From Clostridium sp. AWRP (lineage in GTDB: Bacteria > Bacillota > Clostridia > Clostridiales > Clostridiaceae): a stretch of 64,000 bases of DNA. The notes under the pieces are model-generated. The model worked only from the letters and a program-made list of their open reading frames with translations, did not search any database and was not told where the DNA came from. Location of the stretch: contig NZ_CP029758.2 of the NCBI RefSeq assembly GCF_004006395.2, positions 1,612,001 through 1,676,000 on the forward strand, given 5' to 3'. This document shows positions 37,988 to 45,342 of the stretch, piece after piece. The position numbers were made by a program, and so were the translations under genes. How positions within the stretch are numbered: the first letter of the stretch is position 1; each line of letters begins with the position of its first letter.

Positions 37988-38010
37988 AAGTAAATCCTCC
38001 CATATTTTTT

Positions 38011-39159
38011 TTATTGATATGTGTCATAGATTTTTTCAAGCAACTTTGGAACCATTTCATCTGTTACAGGAACGCCAGCAAAATTACGTAAAGGCTCACT
38101 AAGTACATAATCTGTACAATTTAAAACATCTTCTTTTGTAAGTCCCAGCTCTTTACAAGAAGGAACTTTTAGTGATTTCATAAATTTACGAATACCATCT
38201 GCAACTGCTTTTCCAATTGCAACACCATCTTCACTCTCAACTATAATCCCCATGATTTTACCTACTTTTTTAATTTTTTTAGGAAATTTTGGAGCTGTTA
38301 ATTCTATTACAGTAGGTGTTACTAATGCACAACCTATGCCATGTGGAATGTGAAAATTAGCTCCAAAGGAATGTGCAATAGCATGTCCAACATGAACTGT
38401 AGAATCATTGAAGGATTTACCTGCAAAATTGCTTGCTAAAGCCAAATTATCTCTAGCTTCATAATTACCTGGTTCTTTATATGCAACAGGAAGCCAATTT
38501 ACAATTCTTTCAATTGCATCATAAGCAAGTAAATCAGAATGTGGATTTGGCTGCATGCTTGTTAAGGATTCAGTACAGTGTGAAAAAGCATCCATGCCTG
38601 TATAAACTGTTATGTCCTTTGGCAAGCTGAGAGTAAGTTCTGGATCTAAAATTGAAAAAGATGGTACAGAAAAGCATCCAACTTTTTCGTGATTTTTAGT
38701 ATCTGTAATGACAGCTACAAAGGTACATTCTGAGCCAGTGCCTGGTGTGGTTGGTATTAAAATAAATTTTACTGGTGGATTTTTCATAGGTGCATGATGT
38801 ATCATATCACTAACTGTGATTTCGTTTGCAGCAAAACAAGCTATTCCTTTTGCTGTGTCCAGCACACTTCCTCCACCTACACCGATAATACCATCTACGT
38901 GTTCTTTCTTTGCCATATTACCACCAGCTTCTACTGTGTAATCAGGCGCATCCATCTCTACACCATTAAATATGACAGTTTCTATATTTGCTTTTTTTAA
39001 GCTATCTATTGATTTTTGAGAATGTCCTAAAGCTTCGACTTGTTTATCTGTTACAATCATTACTTTTGTAAACCCTAATTCTTTTGCAATTTCTCCCGTT
39101 GAATTAATTGCACCAGCGCCGTAAGCGACTGTACATAGCTGACCATATCTTCTTATCAT
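38011..39159 (-). CDS. Iron-containing alcohol dehydrogenase
   Basis: 382 residues from the ATG at 39159, 6 bp from GGAGGG; an upstream in-frame ATG at 39177 has no site. The NAD-binding GVGGGSVLDTAKG and PTTPGTGSE, and metal ligands Asp/His in GMDAFSHCTES and His in HVGHAIAHSFG and NFHIPHGIG, are intact. It interconverts an alcohol and an aldehyde/ketone. It is the first gene of a two-gene operon with the enoate reductase-type enzyme, and divergent from a PucR regulator, so the pair probably handles one inducible substrate. Confidence 0.92.
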   Translation of the reverse strand: MIRRYGQLCTVAYGAGAINSTGEIAKELGFTKVMIVTDKQVEALGHSQKSIDSLKKANIETVIFNGVEMDAPDYTVEAGGNMAKKEHVDGIIGVGGGSVLDTAKGIACFAANEITVSDMIHHAPMKNPPVKFILIPTTPGTGSECTFVAVITDTKNHEKVGCFSVPSFSILDPELTLSLPKDITVYTGMDAFSHCTESLTSMQPNPHSDLLAYDAIERIVNWLPVAYKEPGNYEARDNLALASNFAGKSFNDSTVHVGHAIAHSFGANFHIPHGIGCALVTPTVIELTAPKFPKKIKKVGKIMGIIVESEDGVAIGKAVADGIRKFMKSLKVPSCKELGLTKEDVLNCTDYVLSEPLRNFAGVPVTDEMVPKLLEKIYDTYQ

Positions 39160-39386
39160 GTTTATCCCTCCAAGCAATTATTGTTATTTTTTTATCAACC
39201 TTAAGAAAATTATAACACTGTATATTTTCAATATCTTCGTCGAGGTTTGAGAATTTGAATTATATGATTTGTGATTTTTTACAAGTATGAATTGGATATT
39301 ATTGCTTATGCAATTGTTTACTATGTTAATTTCTGCTATGATTAGATTAGTAAGATAGTTAATATTTCAACAAAGAAGGGATAATT
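39160..39386. promoter_or_regulatory. Divergent control region of the ADH/enoate reductase operon and PucR gene
   Basis: A 227-bp AT-rich gap between divergent genes. Promoters for both must lie here. No single -10/-35 pair or clear operator stands out by eye. Confidence 0.45.
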
Positions 39387-40955
39387 ATGTCTGTACAATT
39401 TTCTACAATTACTGGATTACTTGATAAATTCAGCATAAAAGTCCATCTTAAAGAAAATTGTGAATTGATAGGATTTCGATATTTAAATAAAGATGTTTCA
39501 GTATATCTTTCTGATTATTTGTATATAGGGAAAGTGTCCAACCTGGCAGAAATGCCTTCTTCTACTAGAGCAAACTATATGTTATATGAAGATATCCCAT
39601 TATCTTCTTTATACAAGCAAGAAAGTACTTCTAATATCATTTTAGTTTCTAACAAGAGCGACATTACCTTTATCATAGACATCTTGCAGAACTTATTTGA
39701 TATGGAGATTAGAATGGTTAATTTCACAAATAAATTGTTAGAACTTTGCCAAGAGGGTACAACTATCCAGCAGCTTTTGGACGTTGGGTATGAAACTTTA
39801 GGCAACCCTTTATTATTAGTGGATATTTCTCTTTGCTTTATGGCCCATGCTGGAGGAAATACTATAAAAAATGAACCACTGTGGGAATGGACACTTTCAA
39901 AAGGCTATGTAACTGAAGCGTATGTTAATTCAATTATGGAAAATAAAGTTGATAGAGATATAGAAAGTGAGCACAATGAAAATCCAGATTTAATTTTATG
40001 GGAATCCGGATTACTAAATCATAGACAATTGGTAGGAAGAGTCTTAAAAAATAAACAACCTTTAGCATATTTGAAAATGTTAGAATACAATAAGCCAATT
40101 ACAAAATATGATGAACAAATGTTAATTACTCTTTGTAGATTTCTTTCTTTAACGATTAAGGGATTTAATGAAAGTTTTTCATCCACTAATCCTTTAGTGG
40201 ATTCATTTATTACGGCACTGCTTAATCAAAAATTATATGACCATGATGCCATTAGTGAACGTGCAAGAGCATTCAATTTAAAACTTTATGATAATTTATA
40301 TGTTATTGCCATTGAATTAAATGATATAAATAGAAATGATGATAAAATCTATTATTTGAAAAGAAAAATGCAAAATTATTTTAACAGAGATACAGTAATC
40401 ATTTATGATAAATATATTGTGGTTTTACTGGATGTTAAAGGAGAAAATATATTTAATGAAAATGAACTGAACTTATTTGGCAAATTACTAGAGAAACACA
40501 ATTGTAGGGCTGGTATCAGTAAGGTTTTTCATAATTTATATGATTTAGCAGAATATTATAAGCAAACTATTACTAGTTTATCAATTGGAAATCAAATACA
40601 TAGTCCTGAGCGAATTTTAAATTATAATGACTTTATAGTAACGCATATGATTTTAAGTTTTGGAGATAAAGCACACCTTAAAATCCTTGTTCACCCAATT
40701 GTAAAACTTCTAATTCATATTGATGAGGAAAAGAACAGCGATTTTTTTAAAACATTGTGTGCTTATTTAAAACATAATCAGGATGTTACTTTAACTTCAA
40801 AAGCTCTTCACATTCATTATAATACTTTAAAATATAGAATTAAACGTATTATAGAGTTAACGAATATTGACTTTAATAATAGTGAACTGTTATTTGAGGT
40901 ACAATTATCAGAAAAGGTTTTAAAATTAGTAAAACAAATAGGAATTGAAAAATAG
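39387..40955 (+). CDS. PucR/CdaR-family transcriptional regulator
   Basis: 522 residues. The N-terminal two thirds form GAF-like sensory regions; the middle contains a GGDEF-like fold lacking the signature; the C-terminal helix-turn-helix reads DVTLTSKALHIHYNTLKYRI, typical of PucR/CdaR activators. AAGAAGGGA precedes the ATG. It is divergent from the alcohol dehydrogenase/enoate reductase operon, which it likely activates in response to that pathway's substrate. Confidence 0.85.
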   Translation: MSVQFSTITGLLDKFSIKVHLKENCELIGFRYLNKDVSVYLSDYLYIGKVSNLAEMPSSTRANYMLYEDIPLSSLYKQESTSNIILVSNKSDITFIIDILQNLFDMEIRMVNFTNKLLELCQEGTTIQQLLDVGYETLGNPLLLVDISLCFMAHAGGNTIKNEPLWEWTLSKGYVTEAYVNSIMENKVDRDIESEHNENPDLILWESGLLNHRQLVGRVLKNKQPLAYLKMLEYNKPITKYDEQMLITLCRFLSLTIKGFNESFSSTNPLVDSFITALLNQKLYDHDAISERARAFNLKLYDNLYVIAIELNDINRNDDKIYYLKRKMQNYFNRDTVIIYDKYIVVLLDVKGENIFNENELNLFGKLLEKHNCRAGISKVFHNLYDLAEYYKQTITSLSIGNQIHSPERILNYNDFIVTHMILSFGDKAHLKILVHPIVKLLIHIDEEKNSDFFKTLCAYLKHNQDVTLTSKALHIHYNTLKYRIKRIIELTNIDFNNSELLFEVQLSEKVLKLVKQIGIEK

Positions 40956-41005
40956 AAGCTGATTTCACATCCCAGCTAGAACGCAGTGCTGGCTGGAATA
41001 TGATA

Positions 41006-41728
41006 TCATTTTACTTTAAATCTTTCAGGAAGTATATTAATAAGCCAAGCTAAAATACGCCACCTTTTAGAAACATATATTTTTTCCTTCTTGTTTACTA
41101 TAGCATCATATATTTGATTGGCTGCTTTATCAGCAGTAATTGCCCAGAAAACTTTTGATTTATCAGCATTTTTAGTCATTTCTGTATAAACCCATCCTGG
41201 CAGTACTTCTGTTACATATATATTTTTATTTGATTTAGTAAACAATATTCTTAGTCCTCTTAAATAACTTGAAACAAAAGCTTTTGATGCACAATATGCA
41301 TTAGTTCTGTCACTATATATAAGTGCTGAGGTAGAAGAAATACCAACTATATGTCCATGATTTTGATGAATAAAGCATTGAGCAGCTACATTGACCATGG
41401 ATGTAAAGCCTAATATATTTGTGTCTATAGTTTCTTTTTCCTTGTCCCAATTAAGTTCATAATTTGGCCTCACAACACCTGATGAGATAATAATTAAATC
41501 CAAACCTTCCATTTCCTTGATGAGTTCTTTTAAAAGTTCAGTGGCGTTATCAGTTTTACAAACGTCTATTCGTTTTATAAATGTTTTAGTTGGTATGGAT
41601 TTTTGAAGTTCTATAAGGCGTTCTTCTCTTCTTCCGGCTAGTCCAACTATATAGCCATTTTCAGCTAGCTCTTTGGCAATTTCTTTTCCCATTCCAGATG
41701 TAGCACCTATGACGATAGCTTTTTTCAT
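41006..41728 (-). CDS. Short-chain dehydrogenase/reductase (SDR)
   Basis: 240 residues from ATG 41728, chosen for GGAGAG 6 bp upstream; ATG 41746 overlaps the MarR stop (ATGA) and is possible. NAD(P) motif GATSGMGKEIA, the NAG-like ISSGVV region, catalytic Ser in GISSTSALIYS and YCASKAF with Tyr and Lys. The C-terminus WLINILPERFKVK is typical of membrane-near SDRs. It oxidises or reduces a hydroxyl/keto group; substrate unknown. Cotranscribed with the MarR regulator upstream, which probably represses both. Confidence 0.9.
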   Translation of the reverse strand: MKKAIVIGATSGMGKEIAKELAENGYIVGLAGRREERLIELQKSIPTKTFIKRIDVCKTDNATELLKELIKEMEGLDLIIISSGVVRPNYELNWDKEKETIDTNILGFTSMVNVAAQCFIHQNHGHIVGISSTSALIYSDRTNAYCASKAFVSSYLRGLRILFTKSNKNIYVTEVLPGWVYTEMTKNADKSKVFWAITADKAANQIYDAIVNKKEKIYVSKRWRILAWLINILPERFKVK

Positions 41729-41742
41729 ATACATCTCTCCAA

Positions 41743-42186
41743 TCATTCTATTCCCTTATAGATTTTATCTAATAAATTAATTAGAGTATCTCTTTCACTA
41801 TTTTCACTTAAGGAACCAAGTACCCTTTTCCATAATTCTTGTTCACAAGTTTCGTGCAGATCACTTATTTTAATGCCTTCCTTTGTTAATTCTAGTACAT
41901 AAGAGCGTCTATTTTTTTTGCTTATAACTCGTTTAACTAAGTTACGTTTTTCAAGTCTGTCAACTATACTAGTAAGAGTACTTCCGGGTAAATCTAGATA
42001 CTTACTAATTTCTTTTAAAACAGCATCGGGATATTTATTAGCTACTTTTAATACACTTAGTTCACTGCTTGTTATACCATTAGGAAACATTGTATCTATA
42101 TCGCCATGTAATTGTACCAAACGTTTATATATTTTGTGCATAATAGTATCAAATTTTTGATATTGTTCTTCACTTATCTTATCCAT
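41743..42186 (-). CDS. MarR-family regulator
   Basis: 147 residues with the winged-helix pattern of MarR: DAVLKEISKYLDLPGSTLTS (recognition helix) and VDRLEKRNLVKRVISKKNRR (wing). It overlaps the SDR gene by 4 bp (ATGA), so the two are one unit. Its promoter at 42241-42269 is back to back with that of the Nudix regulator. Confidence 0.92.
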   Translation of the reverse strand: MDKISEEQYQKFDTIMHKIYKRLVQLHGDIDTMFPNGITSSELSVLKVANKYPDAVLKEISKYLDLPGSTLTSIVDRLEKRNLVKRVISKKNRRSYVLELTKEGIKISDLHETCEQELWKRVLGSLSENSERDTLINLLDKIYKGIE

Positions 42187-42240
42187 AATTCAATCATTTC
42201 CTTTCGAAATATTACGTCATAGAATTAATACGATATCGAA

Positions 42241-42269
42241 ATAATAACATGTTTGATAAAATGTGTCAA
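42241..42269 (-). promoter_or_regulatory. Promoter of marR-SDR
   Basis: On the minus strand TTGACA (42264-42269) and TATTAT (42241-42246), 17-bp spacer. Its -35 forms the dyad TGTCAA-N8-TTGACA with the opposite promoter. ACGATAT/ATATCGT (about 42229 and 42272) is a candidate operator across it. Confidence 0.7.
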
Positions 42270-42277
42270 GCATATCG

Positions 42278-42306
42278 TTGACAATAAAAAATTTTAAGTA
42301 TATTAT
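42278..42306 (+). promoter_or_regulatory. Promoter of the NrtR-like gene
   Basis: TTGACA (42278-42283) and TATTAT (42301-42306), 17-bp spacer, divergent from the marR promoter 8 bp away. Confidence 0.7.
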
Positions 42307-42319
42307 GTTAATAATAAGG

Positions 42320-42330
42320 TGATAATATCA
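42320..42330. promoter_or_regulatory. Candidate NrtR operator 1
   Basis: TGATAATATCA, an 11-bp palindrome just downstream of the promoter. The identical 11-mer lies at 47382-47392 before the prs-nadV genes. Confidence 0.5.
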
Positions 42331-42361
42331 TAAAAATTAAAAGTAAACTCGGAGTGATAAT

Positions 42362-43261
42362 ATGAAATATGTGGATATTAAAAATAAACAAGGATTAACT
42401 GAAGAAGAGTTTTTAAAGCAATATGATGATAGTATATATGAAAAACCATCTCTTACTGTAGATATGTTGATTTTTACAGTAATGAACGAAAAAAAAGAAA
42501 ATTACAGGAAGCTTCCAGAAAAATCTTTAAAGATTCTTTTAGTAAAGAGAGGAGATCATCCATGCATTGGGAAATGGGCACTTCCTGGTGGATTTGTAGG
42601 TATTAATGAAAGCTTAGATGAAGCAGCTTTACGTGTATTAAGAGCAGAAACTAATATTGATGATATTTATATGGAACAGTTATATACCTGGGGAGAAGTT
42701 GATAGAGATCCTAGAACTAGGGTAATAAGTTCTTCTTATATGGCACTTGTGGACAGCAGTTCATTAAGCATTAAAGCTGGCAGTGATGAAGAAGATGCAG
42801 CATGGTTTAATGTCAGTTACAATTTGCTTCAGGAGAAAAAGGAAGCAGTGGAAAAAGGGTATATTTACGAACAGATAGTACAAATAAAACTTTGGAATGA
42901 AAATGAGGAATTGTCTGCCAAGATAAAAATTATAGAAAATCCAGACGGTAAAGTAAGTAGAGAAATTATGGAATCTACAGGTATTGCTTTTGATCATGGT
43001 AAGTTTATTGAATATGCTATTAGCAGGTTAAGAAATAAAATTGAATATACAAGTTTAGCCTTTAATCTTATGCCAGAATTATTTACGTTAACTGAACTTC
43101 AGCAGGTTTATGAGGTTATACAAGGAAAAGAACTTTTAGCAGCTGCATTTAGAAGAAAAGTTGCAAATATGGTTATTGAAACGAATCAGTTTACAAAGGA
43201 TGCTGGGCATAGACCTTCAAAATTATTTAGATATAATTCAGGTTGGAAAAGAAATATGTAA
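42362..43261 (+). CDS. NrtR-like Nudix-winged helix regulator
   Basis: 299 residues. A Nudix domain (about 30-165) is followed by a winged helix (about 220-299) with TLTELQQVYEVIQGKEL and AAFRRKVANMV, and the end AGHRPSKLFRYN, the layout of NrtR repressors of NAD metabolism. The Nudix box GGFVGINESLDEAALRVLRA keeps Gly, the first Glu and Arg, but REUxEE reads RVLRAE, so hydrolysis is probably lost and the domain senses ADP-ribose or NAD metabolites. CGGAGTG precedes the ATG. The link to prs-nadV 4 kb away is supported by a shared palindrome. Confidence 0.85.
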   Translation: MKYVDIKNKQGLTEEEFLKQYDDSIYEKPSLTVDMLIFTVMNEKKENYRKLPEKSLKILLVKRGDHPCIGKWALPGGFVGINESLDEAALRVLRAETNIDDIYMEQLYTWGEVDRDPRTRVISSSYMALVDSSSLSIKAGSDEEDAAWFNVSYNLLQEKKEAVEKGYIYEQIVQIKLWNENEELSAKIKIIENPDGKVSREIMESTGIAFDHGKFIEYAISRLRNKIEYTSLAFNLMPELFTLTELQQVYEVIQGKELLAAAFRRKVANMVIETNQFTKDAGHRPSKLFRYNSGWKRNM

Positions 43262-43274
43262 AAAATAAATTAGT
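43247..43274. repeat. 28-bp target-site duplication, left copy
   Basis: AAAAGAAATATG followed by TAAAAAATAAATTAGT; identical to 44925-44952. It contains the stop codon of the NrtR-like gene, which is therefore intact after the insertion. Confidence 0.9.
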
Positions 43275-44924
43275 GTCAACTAATTTTGAAAATGTCCCAA
43301 AAAGTTTTAATTATTAGCACCAGCAATAGCTGGTGCTTTGTTACGCTTATAACATTATTTTTAGGTATAGCAAACACATCCATCAACTTAAAGTTTTTTA
43401 AGTAAAAGGGCTTTTTAGTTCTTTAAGCTATGTTTTCTTTTTGTCTATGAGCCTGCTTATTGCAATAATGTTCAAATGAAGCCTGCTTCCATGGGTGACT
43501 CATCGGCGGTATATAGTGTTTCTTTGGAGTTTTTGAGGTCTTCGCAAGATCAAAATTTTTTGATGAAGGAACATGATCCGGAAGCAATTCAAGTGCATAA
43601 ACTTTTTCGTTTGCACAAAAATATAGATCATTGTTAAATGCCTTTATTACTATACCGCAGGTACCTTTATGGTAATATACTGGGTGACCATTAGCATCTA
43701 CTGGAAGATAATATCCTTTATTGTATTTTACACAACTCCCATTGTCTACTTTCCTACTAGCAAGTACACCAAGAATTAAATTGATTTTCTCAATATCAGG
43801 TTGCGTTTCGAATACAGATTTGATATTATCAACAGGTAAAGCAAATCGAGCATTGAATTTTTTTATGTAGGAGTTTAAAAATTCATTTGCCTGCTCAATC
43901 GTGCTTATACCAGCTAAACGCAATTCGATAGGAAGTCGTGATTGCAGTGTTTGAAACATTCGTTCCACACGCCCCTTGGCTTGTGGAATGCTGCTGGTTT
44001 TAATCTCAATTCCTAACTGCTTGCAGGCATAACCGAATTGGGTAAAAGTGTCCTCTTCGATAGAAGGGGATTTCTTTTGTTTATACTCAAAAACTGTACG
44101 CCTATCGGTGTAAAACATATAAGGAATACCATAGGTTTTCAATATTTGCTCAAGTACATGGTAATATCCATTTAGCGTTTCTTGAACATCGAAATAAGCA
44201 CCTACAATAGCACCTGTGGCATCATCTACAGCTATATGAAGCTGACTTTTTTCTCCACCAAACCAAGGATGAAGAGAAGCATCCATCTGAAGCATTTCTC
44301 CAAAGTAGGCACATCTCGGACGCCTAGGATGAGCATCTTCGATAGCAAGAATAGAACTTTGAATAACACTAGCCTGCTTTTTTGACTTTGTAGATTTTTG
44401 CATATCTTTAAGTTTAGTGTATAGAGCCTTCTTAGAAGAACGTTTTGCCTTAGGAGACAGGATGAATTCCTGCAAAAGGATGGAACGTATAGTGTTTGAT
44501 GAAACTTTGATTCCTTCAAATTCTTTTAAGAGTTCTGAAAAATGAGTTAAATTGGTGCCTTCATATTTTGTTCGATATAAGTCAACAATAGTCTGTTTTG
44601 TAGAATTATCTAAAGCATGGACAGGTTTTTTACCACGATTTCCATGTATAAAAAAGGCTTTTCCCTGCTCTTTATACCCTTTAATCATTCTGTTAATGTG
44701 CCTAACAGTACAGTTAATCTGTACAGCAGCTCTTTGCTTGTTACCATTGCTCTCTACTAATTTCTTGATTATGTTATATTTTGCATTCTCATTCATTGTT
44801 AAAACTACCTTTCTGATTTTGTCCACCTCACTTCTTAGTCATGAGGTTTTATTATACTATAAACTTATTTATTTGGGACATAATCAAATGCGGTATACTA
44901 AGACATTATCACAATTCAATCATA
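43275..44924 (-). mobile_element. Intact 1650-bp insertion sequence (ISNCY/IS1202-like)
   Basis: Bounded by the 28-bp direct repeats 43247-43274 and 44925-44952. Ends are imperfect inverted repeats: the left reads GTCAACTAATTTTGAAAATG and the right end, reversed, ATGATTGAATTGTGATAATG (about 15 of 22 positions alike). One transposase gene fills it. A long duplication of about 27-28 bp is known for IS1202-type elements. Its right end abuts the -35 of the downstream promoter. Confidence 0.88.
43423..44796 (-). CDS. ISNCY/IS1202-type DDE transposase
   Basis: About 457 residues from the ATG at 44796 (AGAAAGG upstream); a GTG at 44826 is also possible. An N-terminal helix-turn-helix (NKQRAAVQINCTVRHINRMI) is followed by an rve-type catalytic core: MDASLHPWFGG (first Asp), FYTDRRTVF (second Asp) and AKGRVERMFQ (Glu). 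No frameshift or stop; the enzyme appears functional. An internally deleted relative is at 53076-53224. Confidence 0.9.
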   Translation of the reverse strand: MNENAKYNIIKKLVESNGNKQRAAVQINCTVRHINRMIKGYKEQGKAFFIHGNRGKKPVHALDNSTKQTIVDLYRTKYEGTNLTHFSELLKEFEGIKVSSNTIRSILLQEFILSPKAKRSSKKALYTKLKDMQKSTKSKKQASVIQSSILAIEDAHPRRPRCAYFGEMLQMDASLHPWFGGEKSQLHIAVDDATGAIVGAYFDVQETLNGYYHVLEQILKTYGIPYMFYTDRRTVFEYKQKKSPSIEEDTFTQFGYACKQLGIEIKTSSIPQAKGRVERMFQTLQSRLPIELRLAGISTIEQANEFLNSYIKKFNARFALPVDNIKSVFETQPDIEKINLILGVLASRKVDNGSCVKYNKGYYLPVDANGHPVYYHKGTCGIVIKAFNNDLYFCANEKVYALELLPDHVPSSKNFDLAKTSKTPKKHYIPPMSHPWKQASFEHYCNKQAHRQKENIA

Positions 44925-44952
44925 AAAAGAAATATGTAAAAAATAAATTAGT
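44925..44952. repeat. 28-bp target-site duplication, right copy
   Basis: Identical to 43247-43274. Its last base is the first T of the TTGACA at 44952-44957. Confidence 0.9.
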
Positions 44953-44981
44953 TGACAATATACACATACATATAATATAAT
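44952..44981 (+). promoter_or_regulatory. Promoter of the MutS2-like gene
   Basis: TTGACA (44952-44957) and TATAAT (44976-44981), 18-bp spacer; a second TATAAT overlaps at 44971. The IS right end is 28 bp upstream. Confidence 0.65.
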
Positions 44982-45025
44982 CAATAAAGATAGATTTCAT
45001 TAAAATAAAAATAGAGAGGTATTTT

Positions 45026-45049
45026 ATGAGCGTGGTAGTATCTAAATAG
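45026..45049 (+). CDS. Leader peptide MSVVVSK
   Basis: ATG 45026 follows GAGAGG at 45013-45018 and encodes only MSVVVSK. It opens a 300-nt untranslated leader that contains hairpins and a terminator before the MutS2-like gene, the standard arrangement of translation-dependent attenuation. Confidence 0.6.
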   Translation: MSVVVSK

Positions 45050-45085
45050 ATTAAATTTTATATTTAAATAGATCTTTGAAAAAAG

Positions 45086-45241
45086 AGGTAGTTTTATACC
45101 TTTGTTTGTTATAGATTTATTTAAAGCAATCTATGGAGATACAAAGCTATAAAATACCGTTGTTATATTTACAGGATAGTTATTTAGGGCTATCTTAATG
45201 GTATGTATTTTAAGCTGTGGAAATGTCCACAGCTTTTTTTC
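45086..45241 (+). promoter_or_regulatory. Transcription attenuator of the MutS2-like gene
   Basis: A large hairpin (GGTAGTTTTATA to TATAAAATACC, enclosing TTTG.../...CAAA and ATAGATT/AATCTAT; 45086-45158), a small GGATAG/CTATC hairpin, and a terminator AGCTGTGG AAATGT CCACAGCT plus T8 (45212-45241). Together with the leader peptide it would let ribosome stalling choose between read-through and termination. Confidence 0.65.
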
Positions 45242-45342
45242 GTGAAAATGATATTTAATAAGTATGATGTGTCAAAAGTGAAATCTATCCAAGATATTTG
45301 TATCTTCATAGAATATTAAATTCTATGTAAGGAGAAAAGGAA

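Noticed and set aside
40956..41005. CCAGC/GCTGG hairpin between the PucR and SDR genes as a terminator
   Set aside because: Short stem with no T-run on either strand; too weak to list as a feature.
44552..44980. 142-codon plus-strand frame antisense to the transposase
   Set aside because: Shadow of the IS transposase that runs across the IS end and into the downstream promoter; not conserved-looking.
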